Shown in pieces: positions 32,975-42,323 of a DNA stretch of 59,605 nucleotides. Numbering within the stretch: position 1 is the stretch's first letter; every line of letters starts with the position of its first letter. A program made the translations under genes and the position numbers. The notes beneath the pieces were generated by a model. It was not told the origin of the DNA. It ran no database searches and saw only the letters and a list, made by a program, of their open reading frames with translations. The stretch lies in NCBI GenBank assembly GCA_035559435.1, contig DATMBC010000024.1, positions 1-59,605 on the forward strand, given 5' to 3'. The stretch is from a bacterium. Its GTDB lineage: Bacteria; Zixibacteria; MSB-5A5; WJJR01.

Positions 32975-34233
32975 CCAAATACGACACCTCGCTGCGTCCC
33001 TGGCTGGTGCGCCGGCTGGAGCAGATCGACCGCGCCGACATCGTTGCCGGCATCCCCTGCTACAACAATCAAGAGACCATCGGTCACGTGGTGCGAATGG
33101 TCTCTTCGGGGTTGCACGAGCATTTCCCCGACAAGCGGTCGGTGATCATCATCTCCGACGGAGGATCAACGGACGACTCGCGCGAACTGGCACGCGAGGC
33201 GGCCAGTCTGCCCTGGCAGGAGCGGATCGTGACCATCTACCGGGGGCTGCCCGGCAAGGGATCGGCGCTGCGCACCATCTTCGAAGCGGCCGACCGTCTG
33301 GACGCGGCCGCCTGTATGGTGGTGGATTCCGATTTGCGCTCCATCAGCAACGACTGGGTGCCGCGACTTCTGACGCCGGTGATTGGTCATGGCTACGACT
33401 TTGTGGCGCCGATCTACACGCGGTACAAGTACGACGGCACGATCACCAACAACGTCGTCTACAGCCTCACGCGGGCGCTCTACGGGTGGCGGATCCGTCA
33501 GCCCATCGGCGGCGACTTCGCCTTTTCCGGGCCGCTGGCCCGCTACTACATGCGGCAGGATGTCTGGGACACCGACGTGGCCCGTTTCGGCATCGACATC
33601 TGGATGACCACCAGCGCGCTGGTGACGGGGTTTCGTGTCTGCCAGGCACGGCTGGGCGTCAAAGTCCATGACGCCAAGGATCCGGCCGCGGCGCTCGGGC
33701 CGATGTTCCGCCAGGTGATCTACACGCTCTTTGCCCTGATGGAACAGAACGAGATGTTCTGGAAGACAGTCCGCGGCTCGGAGCCGACCGAGATCTTCGG
33801 GCAGGCGGGCGGGCAGGAACCGGAGCCGATTGAAGTCAATCACGCCGCGCTCTGCCGCGCCTTCCGCGAGGGACTCGACAAGTTCGGGGTCCTCTGGCAG
33901 CAGGTCTTCCGCGCGCACACATTCGAGTCGATCCGCCGCTGGGCGCAGCGGGAGGATGCCGACTTCCGCATCGAGATCGCCGAATGGGTGGAAGTGCTCT
34001 ACGAATTGGCGGTCGTCTTCCATCAGTGGCCGGCCAATCGCTACAAGCTCCTCGAGATCGCCACCCCGCTTTACAACGCCCGCGTGGCATCGTTCATCAA
34101 CGAGACCCGCGATTTGACCTCGGAGGCGGCGGAGCAGGTTGTGGAGGCGCAGGCGGAGGCATTTGAGAGTGGCAAGGACCGTCTGCTGGAACTCTGGGGG
34201 AGCGCCGCGCGGCCGCAACCGATCCTGACGTAG
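32971..34233 (+). CDS. GT2/GT81-like glycosyltransferase
   Basis: 420 residues; ATGA overlap with the previous gene. N-terminal GT-A domain: IVAGIPCYNNQETI, ISDGGSTDDS, LPGKGSALR and the DSD metal motif (119-121). The PIGGDFAFSG segment corresponds in place to PLAGEFSM of the upstream protein, so the two are distant paralogs. The C-terminal 130 residues are helical and unlike classic GT2. Probably acts with the upstream enzyme in one product pathway, e.g. glycosylglycerate or a glycolipid; this is inference from coupling. Confidence 0.8.
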   Translation: MTKYDTSLRPWLVRRLEQIDRADIVAGIPCYNNQETIGHVVRMVSSGLHEHFPDKRSVIIISDGGSTDDSRELAREAASLPWQERIVTIYRGLPGKGSALRTIFEAADRLDAAACMVVDSDLRSISNDWVPRLLTPVIGHGYDFVAPIYTRYKYDGTITNNVVYSLTRALYGWRIRQPIGGDFAFSGPLARYYMRQDVWDTDVARFGIDIWMTTSALVTGFRVCQARLGVKVHDAKDPAAALGPMFRQVIYTLFALMEQNEMFWKTVRGSEPTEIFGQAGGQEPEPIEVNHAALCRAFREGLDKFGVLWQQVFRAHTFESIRRWAQREDADFRIEIAEWVEVLYELAVVFHQWPANRYKLLEIATPLYNARVASFINETRDLTSEAAEQVVEAQAEAFESGKDRLLELWGSAARPQPILT

Positions 34234-34247
34234 CGCCCCAACGGAAA

Positions 34248-34269
34248 ACGGGGCGCCGAGGCGCCCCGT
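34248..34269. terminator. GC hairpin between converging genes
   Basis: ACGGGGCGCC / GGCGCCCCGT, ten-base perfect inverse with a two-base centre, fourteen bases after the glycosyltransferase stop. No T tract; may work in both directions. Confidence 0.5.
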
Positions 34270-34293
34270 CCGCCGAACCTCTGCGCCGCCAGA

Positions 34294-34722
34294 TCAGACA
34301 AGCTTGGCTTTGAGGGTGATTTCCGGGACCGCGGCCAACGCCTTGGAAATCGGGCATCCTTTCTTGGCGCCCTCGGCGGTCTCGAGAAATTTGTTCTGAT
34401 CAATGCCGGGGACTTGGGCCACACAATCCAGATCAATCCGGACGATTCCCATTCCGTCGCCCAGCTTGTCCAAATGGACGGTGGCAGTCGTCTTAATGCT
34501 GGTGGCCTTGAAGCCGGCGCGCTCCAGGGCGCCCGAAAGGGCCATGGAGAAACAGCCGGAGTGGGCGGCGGCGATCAGCTCTTCGGGGTTGGTGCCCTTC
34601 CCCGACTCAAAGCGCGAGGCGAAGGTATAGGGCCCTTCGTAGGCGCCACTGGTCATCTTCATGATCCCGTGGCCCTCCTTCAACGTTCCTTTCCATTCCG
34701 CGGACGCGGCACGAGCTGGCAT
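34294..34722 (-). CDS. OsmC-family peroxiredoxin
   Basis: 142 residues from the ATG after GGAGGGA. Thiol peroxidase that reduces organic hydroperoxides in the cytosol. Peroxidatic C57 in HSGCFSMAL and resolving C123 in KKGCPISKAL; start of the fold ASAEWKGTLKEGHG. The motif form fits OsmC better than OhrA. Upstream on the same strand is the PAP2 gene with a 115-base gap, so it may have its own promoter. Confidence 0.95.
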   Translation of the reverse strand: MPARAASAEWKGTLKEGHGIMKMTSGAYEGPYTFASRFESGKGTNPEELIAAAHSGCFSMALSGALERAGFKATSIKTTATVHLDKLGDGMGIVRIDLDCVAQVPGIDQNKFLETAEGAKKGCPISKALAAVPEITLKAKLV

Positions 34723-34837
34723 GCGAATCTCCCTCCGTGATAGACAACGTCGACCGGGCCGATCCTCTGCCTGAGGATACGTTCCACCGGTGGTTGGAAT
34801 GTAGACAATCGCCGGGGATTGAGGCAATCGGGTCAAG

Positions 34838-35578
34838 TCAGAATTTCAACCTCAACCCGACCCTGGTGGGGCCGGCGACCACATGCAACCCGGCCTCTTC
34901 CCTGCGCGGCCTGGGGGTGACCAATTGGCCCACGGCAATCCCCAACGCCGCCCCGGCAACGACATCGGAGAGGTAGTGGCGGTCATCCTCCATGCGAGCC
35001 ACTCCAGCGAAGGCCGCCAGACCGAACGCGGGAATGCCGATCTTCCAGCCATGCCGCCGGGCGAGGATGGTGGAGATAGTGAAGGCGCCGGACGTATGGC
35101 CGGAAGGAAATGAGCGGGTGTCGGAGCCATCGGGGCGCGACCGGCCGACGGCTGATTTGAGGGAAGCAACCAACAGGGCATCCAAGACAAGACCCTTGAT
35201 CATTGTGCGGCCGCTTTGGCGTAATTCCGGTTTGCCGGTCACGACGCCCAGTCCCCACGTCGCCAACGACAAGCCCACCAGTTGGGCTCCATCACCATAA
35301 GTGTCGCCGACATCGACCCCGCCGAATTCCAGCCAGTTCTGTGAGGTCATGTCATGGCGGGCCCGCGAATCGAAGTGGGTCGCCAGCCGTGTGAGCGCCA
35401 CGCCGGCAACAATCGTACGGGTCAGTTCGGAACGCCAGACGCGCTTGGCCCAGGAGGCGCCGCGGGTCTCAGACGTATGCACTGAGAGGGCCGAGAAGGA
35501 CTCAGGGGTCTGTCCGAATGATTCGAGCGGGACAATCAATATTGCGATCAGGCAACAGCAGGATAGCCGGCGGCGCAT
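34838..35578 (-). CDS. PAP2-family phosphatase, secreted or membrane-associated
   Basis: 246 residues with a signal peptide (cleavage near SFGQ). The acid-phosphatase motifs are all present: KSAVGRSRP, SFPSGHTSG and RMEDDRHYLSDV. Family members dephosphorylate phosphatidic acid, undecaprenyl pyrophosphate or similar lipids at the periplasmic face. Only weakly hydrophobic helices follow the signal, so it may be a soluble periplasmic or outer-membrane associated PAP2. Confidence 0.92.
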   Translation of the reverse strand: MRRRLSCCCLIAILIVPLESFGQTPESFSALSVHTSETRGASWAKRVWRSELTRTIVAGVALTRLATHFDSRARHDMTSQNWLEFGGVDVGDTYGDGAQLVGLSLATWGLGVVTGKPELRQSGRTMIKGLVLDALLVASLKSAVGRSRPDGSDTRSFPSGHTSGAFTISTILARRHGWKIGIPAFGLAAFAGVARMEDDRHYLSDVVAGAALGIAVGQLVTPRPRREEAGLHVVAGPTRVGLRLKF

Positions 35579-35741
35579 TTACCCATCCTTGATTTGGTGT
35601 CGACTGGCAAAGATGCCAAGGCTCAATCAGAACGCGCGTATGTGTCGCCGGCCTCCGATGCGCATTTCAGCAGATGATGTCAGTGGTTAAACGAAGATTC
35701 GGTCCCGTAAGTTCCAGTTGATTTTGACTCTGATTTCCGGC

Positions 35742-36503
35742 TCACGGGCACACGGGGAGGGCCGCCCCCCGGAAGACATAGCCGACCATGGCCACCACAT
35801 CGACCACGTCGACCGCCCCGCTGCAGTCCAGATCGGCCGGGGATGAGCCGCAGGCGGTTGGACAACTGCCGCGAAAGGCGCAACCCACTGCCTGCACGAC
35901 ATCGATGACATCCAGCGCGCCGGAATAATCCAGATCGCCGGGCAATGGGTCGGTCAGGGTCAATGTACCCCGGGTGGCGGACACCGGCAAAATGAGGTTG
36001 CCCTGGGGGTCGGAGAATTCGGCGAGCCCTTCGATTTCGAGGTGAGCGACCGTTCCGGAAATCGTGTCGGCGTTGCAGGGGACACGGGCGCGCACAAAGA
36101 CGAGGGTCTCACCCAGGGTCAGCGATGGGATCGGACCGGGTTGACCGTTGAGATTGAGATCGGCAATCGAGGTAATGCGCGCGCTCTGCGGGGAGTAGGT
36201 GATCTCCTCGAAGTATTCCCACCCCGAGGTCAGTGTTCCGGCCGAGTCGGACACGGTTCCGGCGTCAAAAACCAGAAGCCCCGGCCGGTCGAAGGCGAAG
36301 AGGACGGAATAGCCGGCGATCGGGTGGGTGTAGTTGGCGATCCAGAGCGGGATGGACACGGTCTGACCCAAATAGATGGGACGGTCTTGGAAGGCGATGA
36401 AGATGGTGGTGTCCTGCCCAAACACGCATTCCGGCTTTACGGCAAGCGCGATCACCAAGCAGGACAACAGGATGACAAAAACTCTTCGGGTTTGTGACAG
36501 CAT
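35742..36503 (-). CDS. secreted protein with C-terminal dockerin-like repeat pair
   Basis: 253 residues; signal peptide ending CVFGQ. The middle 150 residues are beta-rich and may be cohesin- or Ig-like (TVSIPLWIANYTHP, LTLGETLVFVRARV). The end has two 24-residue calcium-loop repeats, GDLDYSGALDVIDVV and ADLDCSGAVDVVDVV, each followed by an FRG motif, as in dockerin type I. This form is very common in secreted proteins of Zixibacteria and related lineages, where it is not tied to cellulosomes. The four extra Cys around CPTACGSS may form disulfides. Confidence 0.85.
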   Translation of the reverse strand: MLSQTRRVFVILLSCLVIALAVKPECVFGQDTTIFIAFQDRPIYLGQTVSIPLWIANYTHPIAGYSVLFAFDRPGLLVFDAGTVSDSAGTLTSGWEYFEEITYSPQSARITSIADLNLNGQPGPIPSLTLGETLVFVRARVPCNADTISGTVAHLEIEGLAEFSDPQGNLILPVSATRGTLTLTDPLPGDLDYSGALDVIDVVQAVGCAFRGSCPTACGSSPADLDCSGAVDVVDVVAMVGYVFRGAALPVCP

Positions 36504-36666
36504 AGTGTGTGGACAACTCCAGAGGACCAGAACAGCAACCGGGGTAAGTATATGCACGACCACGAGATTTGTCAAATGGGCCAAACCTTCTCGTCCGCAC
36601 GGTCACACCGGGCAAGACTCTTTGACATTCATGGCGTTACAACTACCCCAAAGGGGCTGAAACGGC

Positions 36667-36697
36667 TTGACTATCTGCGGGGAAAGTGGGTAAGAAT
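36667..36697 (+). promoter_or_regulatory. candidate promoter for the Rrf2 gene
   Basis: TTGACT, 18-base spacer, TAAGAA(T). Lies in the 233-base divergent region between the dockerin-like gene and the Rrf2 gene. Confidence 0.45.
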
Positions 36698-36700
36698 CAG

Positions 36701-36724
36701 CCGCCCATGAAGCCCGATGGGCGG
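36701..36724 (+). promoter_or_regulatory. leader hairpin overlapping the Rrf2 ribosome binding site
   Basis: CCGCCCAT-N8-ATGGGCGG, eight perfect pairs. The right arm ends on the first two bases of the Shine-Dalgarno GGAGGT (36723-36728), so folding would compete with ribosome binding. Confidence 0.55.
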
Positions 36725-36736
36725 AGGTGGACTGCC

Positions 36737-37171
36737 ATGTTCAATGTCACGCGTAAAGTGGAGTATGCCCTCATCGGCATCGCTCACATTGCCTCGCAGC
36801 CGCCCGGCACGATCGTGACAGTTCGCGAGGTCGCCGAGCAGTATCGGATTCCCGGTAAGTTGCTGGCCAAGATCTTCCACGAGTTGAAAAGCGCTCAGCT
36901 TCTGCGTTCGCATCAGGGAAAAAACGGGGGCTACTCGATGGCCCGCGTTCCGGCCGAGGTCAGCCTCGCGCAGGTGATTGACGTGATCGAGGGGCAGTCG
37001 GATGTCGTAATTTGTTTCGACAGTGAGGGATACAGATGCCCGCAGTATGACAATTGCAACATCATCCATCCGATGGAGCAATTGAATGTGAAGTTGCGCA
37101 GTTTTCTGGAGTCTGTCAGCCTGCGGGATTTTGTCGCCAACAAATCGCAGGCGTGGGCGTCAGTGAGTTGA
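36737..37171 (+). CDS. Rrf2-family transcriptional regulator, probably Fe-S binding
   Basis: 144 residues from the ATG after GGAGGTGG. Winged-helix domain with MFNVTRKVEYALIGIAHIA, the recognition helix region IPGKLLAKIFHELKSAQLL, and the wing KNGGYSMAR. Three cysteines, C93, C101 and C107 (C-x7-C-x5-C), stand where IscR/NsrR/RsrR cluster ligands lie. Such regulators sense Fe-S status, NO or redox. The position before a ferredoxin and the nuo locus suggests control of respiratory Fe-S genes. Confidence 0.92.
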   Translation: MFNVTRKVEYALIGIAHIASQPPGTIVTVREVAEQYRIPGKLLAKIFHELKSAQLLRSHQGKNGGYSMARVPAEVSLAQVIDVIEGQSDVVICFDSEGYRCPQYDNCNIIHPMEQLNVKLRSFLESVSLRDFVANKSQAWASVS

Positions 37172-37285
37172 CGTGATCGGATCGCGCCGGACGGCAATTT
37201 TGCTTGCCTGCGGACGTGATCGACTGTATACCGAAACGCGGCACCGGTCTTTGGCGACCGGCGGCCGCAGGAGGAGCCGATCGAC

Positions 37286-37546
37286 ATGACGTACGTTATC
37301 TGCGAGCCGTGCATCGGGACAAAAGACACCGCGTGTGTCGAAGCCTGTCCGGTGGACTGCATCCATCCGACCAAGGAAGAGCCAGAATTCGAGGAATCGG
37401 AACTGCTGTTTATCGACCCGGCCGAATGCATCGATTGCGGCGCCTGCGTGCCGGCCTGCCCGGTCGAGGCGATATTCGAAGAGAGCGAAGTGCCCGAGAA
37501 GTGGGCGGAGTTCACGGCCCGCAACGCCGAGTACTATCAGAAGTAG
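37286..37546 (+). CDS. FdxA-type ferredoxin (3Fe-4S/4Fe-4S or 2x4Fe-4S)
   Basis: 86 residues; ATG after AGGAGCC. First cluster motif [20 protein letters not shown] resembles the seven-iron FdxA class, second is [12 protein letters not shown] followed by VEAIF. The acidic C-terminal helix ([19 protein letters not shown]) is typical of this class. Small soluble electron carrier; possible donor or acceptor to the complex I encoded downstream. Spaced 114 bases from the Rrf2 gene, with GACGTGATCG repeated at 37170 and 37213 in between. Confidence 0.95.
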   Translation: MTYVICEPCIGTKDTACVEACPVDCIHPTKEEPEFEESELLFIDPAECIDCGACVPACPVEAIFEESEVPEKWAEFTARNAEYYQK

Positions 37547-37604
37547 CCGCGGGGCGCCCGGTCGAATGACCCGATCGGGCCGCCTCGATCCACGGAAGAG
37601 GATG

Positions 37605-37631
37605 AGAACGGCTTCGGCCGTTCTTATTTTT
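37605..37631 (+). terminator. terminator or attenuator hairpin before nuoA
   Basis: Perfect stem AGAACGGC / GCCGTTCT with a UUCG loop followed by TATTTTT. The nuoA ribosome site GGAGGA starts only three bases later (37634), so there is no room for a promoter between; nuo transcription must read through it or be governed by it. Confidence 0.8.
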
Positions 37632-37646
37632 GCGGAGGATTGAGAA

Positions 37647-38000
37647 ATTAATCACTATTGGCCGATTCTCGTCTTCGCCTCGTTCATCGGATTGATCGTG
37701 GCGGTGATGTACTTCCTGGGCGAGTGGCTCGGTCCGCGGGTGCGGACCAGCGTCAAGCAGGAGCCGTTTGAGTGCGGCGAAAGTCCGTTCGACACGCCGG
37801 GGCGGCCGTTCAGCGTCAAGTTCTACCTCATTGCGATCCTGTTTGTGATCTTTGATATCGACTTGGCCTTCCTGTTTCCCTGGGCGGTGGTCTTCCGCGA
37901 TGTCGGCCTGCTGGCCTTTTACTCGATGCTGGTGTTTATCGGGATCCTGGCCTGGGCGTTGTGGTACATCTGGAAGAAAGGAGCCTTCCAGTGGGATTGA
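37647..38000 (+). CDS. nuoA: NADH-quinone oxidoreductase subunit A, likely ATT start
   Basis: 117 residues when read from ATT at 37647. Three-helix membrane subunit near the quinone site. An in-frame TGA at 37641 bars any longer start; the next usual start (TTG 37692) would cut the first helix (YWPILVFASFIGLIVAVMYF) in half. The ATT has GGAGG eight bases upstream, and the N-terminus would read MNHYWPILVF, as expected for NuoA. Conserved loop: QEPFECGESPFD with the Cys of the switch region and the Glu/Asp helix FVIFDIDLAFLFPW. Alternatively the T is a sequencing error for ATG. First of the nuo genes. Confidence 0.9.
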   Translation: MNHYWPILVFASFIGLIVAVMYFLGEWLGPRVRTSVKQEPFECGESPFDTPGRPFSVKFYLIAILFVIFDIDLAFLFPWAVVFRDVGLLAFYSMLVFIGILAWALWYIWKKGAFQWD

Positions 38001-38491
38001 ACGCTGATCAGGGCGGATTCATCACGTCGCGACTTTCGGACGGCATTGCCTGGGCGCGGAAGTGGTCGCTGTTCCCTTACCCGTTTGTGACCGCCTGTTG
38101 CGGGATGGAGTACATGTCGGTGTCGTCGGCGCACTACGATCTGGATCGGTTCGGCGCCGCCTGGCCGCGCTTTTCGCCGCGTCAGGCCGACATGCTCCTG
38201 GTCGTGGGCACCATCTCGCACAAAATGGCGCCGGTGCTGAAGAAGGTTTACGAACAGATGTGCGAGCCGAAGTGGGTGGTGGCCTTCGGCGTGTGCACCT
38301 GCACCGGCGGATTTTACGACAATTACGCCACGGTGCAGGGCATCGACCGCATCATCCCCGTGGACTGCTACATTCCCGGCTGCCCACCGCGCCCGGAAGC
38401 GGTGCTGGACGCGCTGATGAAGCTGCAGGCGAAGATCCAGGCCTCGCGGCACCCGCTGGCCGGCTCCGTCGTTGAGCGACCCCGGAACTAG
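37991..38491 (+). CDS. nuoB: NADH-quinone oxidoreductase subunit B, copy 1
   Basis: 166 residues from GTG 37991, ten bases inside nuoA, with AAGGAG upstream. Carries cluster N2: ACC in FVTACCGMEYM, the third Cys in FGVCTCTGG and the fourth in PGCPPRPEA. The GMEYM and CTCTGG forms differ from the standard AIEMM and CATCGG of copy 2 at 46095. N2 passes electrons to quinone at the NuoB-NuoD interface. Confidence 0.95.
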   Translation: MGLNADQGGFITSRLSDGIAWARKWSLFPYPFVTACCGMEYMSVSSAHYDLDRFGAAWPRFSPRQADMLLVVGTISHKMAPVLKKVYEQMCEPKWVVAFGVCTCTGGFYDNYATVQGIDRIIPVDCYIPGCPPRPEAVLDALMKLQAKIQASRHPLAGSVVERPRN

Positions 38492-38496
38492 ATCCC

Positions 38497-39039
38497 ATGA
38501 CCGACGTCACGCTTACCGAACACCCGGCCCTGGTCAGACTGCGCGCGCAGTTTGGCGACGCCGTGCTGGAGACCCACGCCCACCGCGGCGACCACACCGC
38601 CGTTGTCGCCCCGGAGCGCTATCACGACGTGATGCGCTTCCTGCATGACGACCCGGAATGCGATTACGATTTTCTGACCGATCTGACCGCCTGGGACCGG
38701 CTGCGGATGGAGCTCGCGCCGCGCTTTGAAGTCGTGGTGCATCTCTACTCGACGTCGCGCAACGATCGATTGCGGATCAAGACCCGTCCGACCGACGACG
38801 AGGCCCCCGCGGTCGATTCAATCGTCGATATTTACCGCGCCGCCAACTGGCCGGAGCGCGAAGTCTGGGACATGTTCGGCATCCGGTTCCACGGGCACCC
38901 GAATCTGAAGCGGATCCTGATGTACGAGGAATTCGTCGGGCATCCGCTGCGCAAGGATTACCCCGTCAACAAGAGGCAACCGTTGGTGGAGGAGCGTCCG
39001 ATTCCGGACGATCGTCCGTCGACCCTGTTTTACACATGA
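38497..39039 (+). CDS. nuoC: NADH-quinone oxidoreductase subunit C, copy 1
   Basis: 180 residues. Hydrophilic subunit of the quinone module. Signature: YRAANWPEREVWDMFGIRF, GHPNLKRILMYEEFVGHPLRKDYP (two stretches). Five bases after nuoB and overlapping nuoD by ATGA. Separate from NuoD and not fused as in E. coli. Confidence 0.95.
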   Translation: MTDVTLTEHPALVRLRAQFGDAVLETHAHRGDHTAVVAPERYHDVMRFLHDDPECDYDFLTDLTAWDRLRMELAPRFEVVVHLYSTSRNDRLRIKTRPTDDEAPAVDSIVDIYRAANWPEREVWDMFGIRFHGHPNLKRILMYEEFVGHPLRKDYPVNKRQPLVEERPIPDDRPSTLFYT

Positions 39040-40415
39040 GCGACGTTGTGACCACGCCTCCCGCCGCGGCGCCGGAAACGGCGCCGGAATCGGCCCTGAC
39101 CACCCGCGACATGCTCCTGAACATGGGGCCGTCGCATCCGGCCATGCACGGGGTCATCCGGATTCTGGCCTCGCTGGACGGCGAGAAGGTCATCCACTCG
39201 GACATCGAGATCGGCTACCTGCACCGCGGGTTTGAGAAGGATTCCGAGGTGGTCGGCTGGGGCCAGGTGTTCCCCTACACCGACCGTCTCAACTATGTCT
39301 CCCCCCTCATCAACAATGTCTGCTACGCCATGGGGGTTGAGAAGCTGCTCGATCTGCAGACCACTGAACGCTGCCAGTACATTCGCGTCATAATCTCCGA
39401 AATTTCGCGGATCACCGACCACCTGACCTGCATCGCCGCCTCCTCGATGGAACTGGGGGCGATGACGGGGTTCATCTACCTGATGAAGGCGCGTGAGTAT
39501 CTCTACGAGCTGGTTGAGGAGCTGACCGGCGCGCGGCTGACCGTATCGTATGTGAAGGTGGGCGGGGTCAAAGCCGACCTGCCGGACGGTTGGCTGGAGC
39601 GGCTGGAAAAGGCGCTCGACTTGGCCGTGCTGGAGATCAAGGAGGTTGATCGGCTTTTGACCCGCAACCGCATCTTTATCGACCGGGTCAAAGATGTGGG
39701 CATAATCTCCGCGGAGGAGGCGTGGTCGCTGGGCTTCACGGGTCCGGTGCTGCGTTCGACGGGGCGGGCGCGCGACCTGCGCAAAGACGAGCCCTACCTG
39801 GTTTACGACCGGCTGGATTTCGATGTCCCGGTCGGCGCGGTGGGGGACAATTACGACCGCTACCTGGTGCGTATGGAAGAGATGCACCAGTCGATCCGGA
39901 TCATCCGCCAGTGTATTAAGCAGATTCCCGATGGACCGGTGCGGGTCGACCTGACCGGACGGCCGCTGTCCGGCGCCGAGATGGTGGACTCAGCCAAGAT
40001 GGGGATGACCGCCGATCTCTTGCTGCGGACGGTGCGTCCCGACCCGACCCTCGACGGCGCCGATCGGCTGCATGCCCGGCGGGTGAACGTCAACGACAAG
40101 TCGGTGGTGCTGCCGCCGAAGGAAGACACCTACAGCAACATCGAGGGCCTGATGAACCACTTCATGCTGATCATGGAGGGGGAGGGCCTCAAGCCGCCGC
40201 CGGGAGAAATCTATATCGCCAACGAAGCGGCGAACGGTGAGCTGGGATTCTACATGGTCTCTGACGGCTCCGGGCGGGCCTACCGGGTGCATTGTCGCCC
40301 GCCCTGCTACTACCTGATGCAGGGTCTGGACCGTATGATTGAAGGCGGCATGATCGCCGATGTGATCGCCACCTTCGGAACCATCAACATGATCGCCGGC
40401 GAATTGGACCGGTAA
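39036..40415 (+). CDS. nuoD: NADH-quinone oxidoreductase subunit D, copy 1
   Basis: 459 residues, 50 longer than copy 2, partly from a Pro/Ala/Glu N-terminal tail and a C-terminal insert (around DPTLDGADRLHARRVNVND). The quinone-pocket loop reads GPSHPAMHGV where most NuoD have HPSTHG; the Tyr of DRLNY is kept although the usual Asp before it is Asn. Ends with IAGELDR. No NiFe-ligand Cys pairs, so not a hydrogenase subunit. Confidence 0.95.
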   Translation: MSDVVTTPPAAAPETAPESALTTRDMLLNMGPSHPAMHGVIRILASLDGEKVIHSDIEIGYLHRGFEKDSEVVGWGQVFPYTDRLNYVSPLINNVCYAMGVEKLLDLQTTERCQYIRVIISEISRITDHLTCIAASSMELGAMTGFIYLMKAREYLYELVEELTGARLTVSYVKVGGVKADLPDGWLERLEKALDLAVLEIKEVDRLLTRNRIFIDRVKDVGIISAEEAWSLGFTGPVLRSTGRARDLRKDEPYLVYDRLDFDVPVGAVGDNYDRYLVRMEEMHQSIRIIRQCIKQIPDGPVRVDLTGRPLSGAEMVDSAKMGMTADLLLRTVRPDPTLDGADRLHARRVNVNDKSVVLPPKEDTYSNIEGLMNHFMLIMEGEGLKPPPGEIYIANEAANGELGFYMVSDGSGRAYRVHCRPPCYYLMQGLDRMIEGGMIADVIATFGTINMIAGELDR

Positions 40416-40432
40416 CCGAACCCAAGCAGCGC

Positions 40433-40969
40433 ATGTCACAGACGACCGGAACACACGATCTGAGCACGATCGATTATGGGATGCAGGACCATCCGGGCCC
40501 GGTGGCCTGGAGCGAGGCGGCGCGTCGGGAGATCGACGCGATCTTTGCCAAGTATCCGGACAAGAGCTCGGCGACGCTGCCGATCTTGTGGTTGGCGGTG
40601 CGCGAGTTCGGCTGGATCTCCTACCAGGTGGAGATGATTGTCGCCGAGGTGCTCGAACGGCCGCTCAACGAGATCCACCAGGTGGTGACGTTCTACACGA
40701 TGTACCCGCGTCGTCCGTTGGGCAGACATCACATACAACTGTGCCGCAACATATCCTGTTGGTTGTCCGGCGCGGTCGACTTGCGGGAGCACATCAAGCA
40801 GATTTTGGGGATCGAGGTGGGCGAGACGACGCCCGACGGCCGCTTTACGCTCTCCGAGGTCGAATGCCTGGCCTATTGCGAGTGCGCCCCGGCCATGCGA
40901 TTTGACGATACGTACATCGGCAACCTGACCAAAGATTCGGTCGCCCGGATCATCCGGGAGAACTCCTGA
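40433..40969 (+). CDS. nuoE: NADH-quinone oxidoreductase subunit E
   Basis: 178 residues of the thioredoxin-like 2Fe-2S family. Cluster N1a ligands: CRNISC and CLAYC, the latter in EVECLAYCECAPAM. N-terminal helical part VREFGWISYQVEMIVAEVL and IHQVVTFYTMYP are typical. Part of the NADH-input module with NuoF and NuoG. Four bases separate it from nuoF. Confidence 0.95.
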   Translation: MSQTTGTHDLSTIDYGMQDHPGPVAWSEAARREIDAIFAKYPDKSSATLPILWLAVREFGWISYQVEMIVAEVLERPLNEIHQVVTFYTMYPRRPLGRHHIQLCRNISCWLSGAVDLREHIKQILGIEVGETTPDGRFTLSEVECLAYCECAPAMRFDDTYIGNLTKDSVARIIRENS

Positions 40970-40973
40970 GACG

Positions 40974-42278
<1,305 letters not shown>

Positions 42279-42323
42279 GACGGCACAGGGGACGTGAACA
42301 AGCAACCAAGGGCAAGGGCGAGT

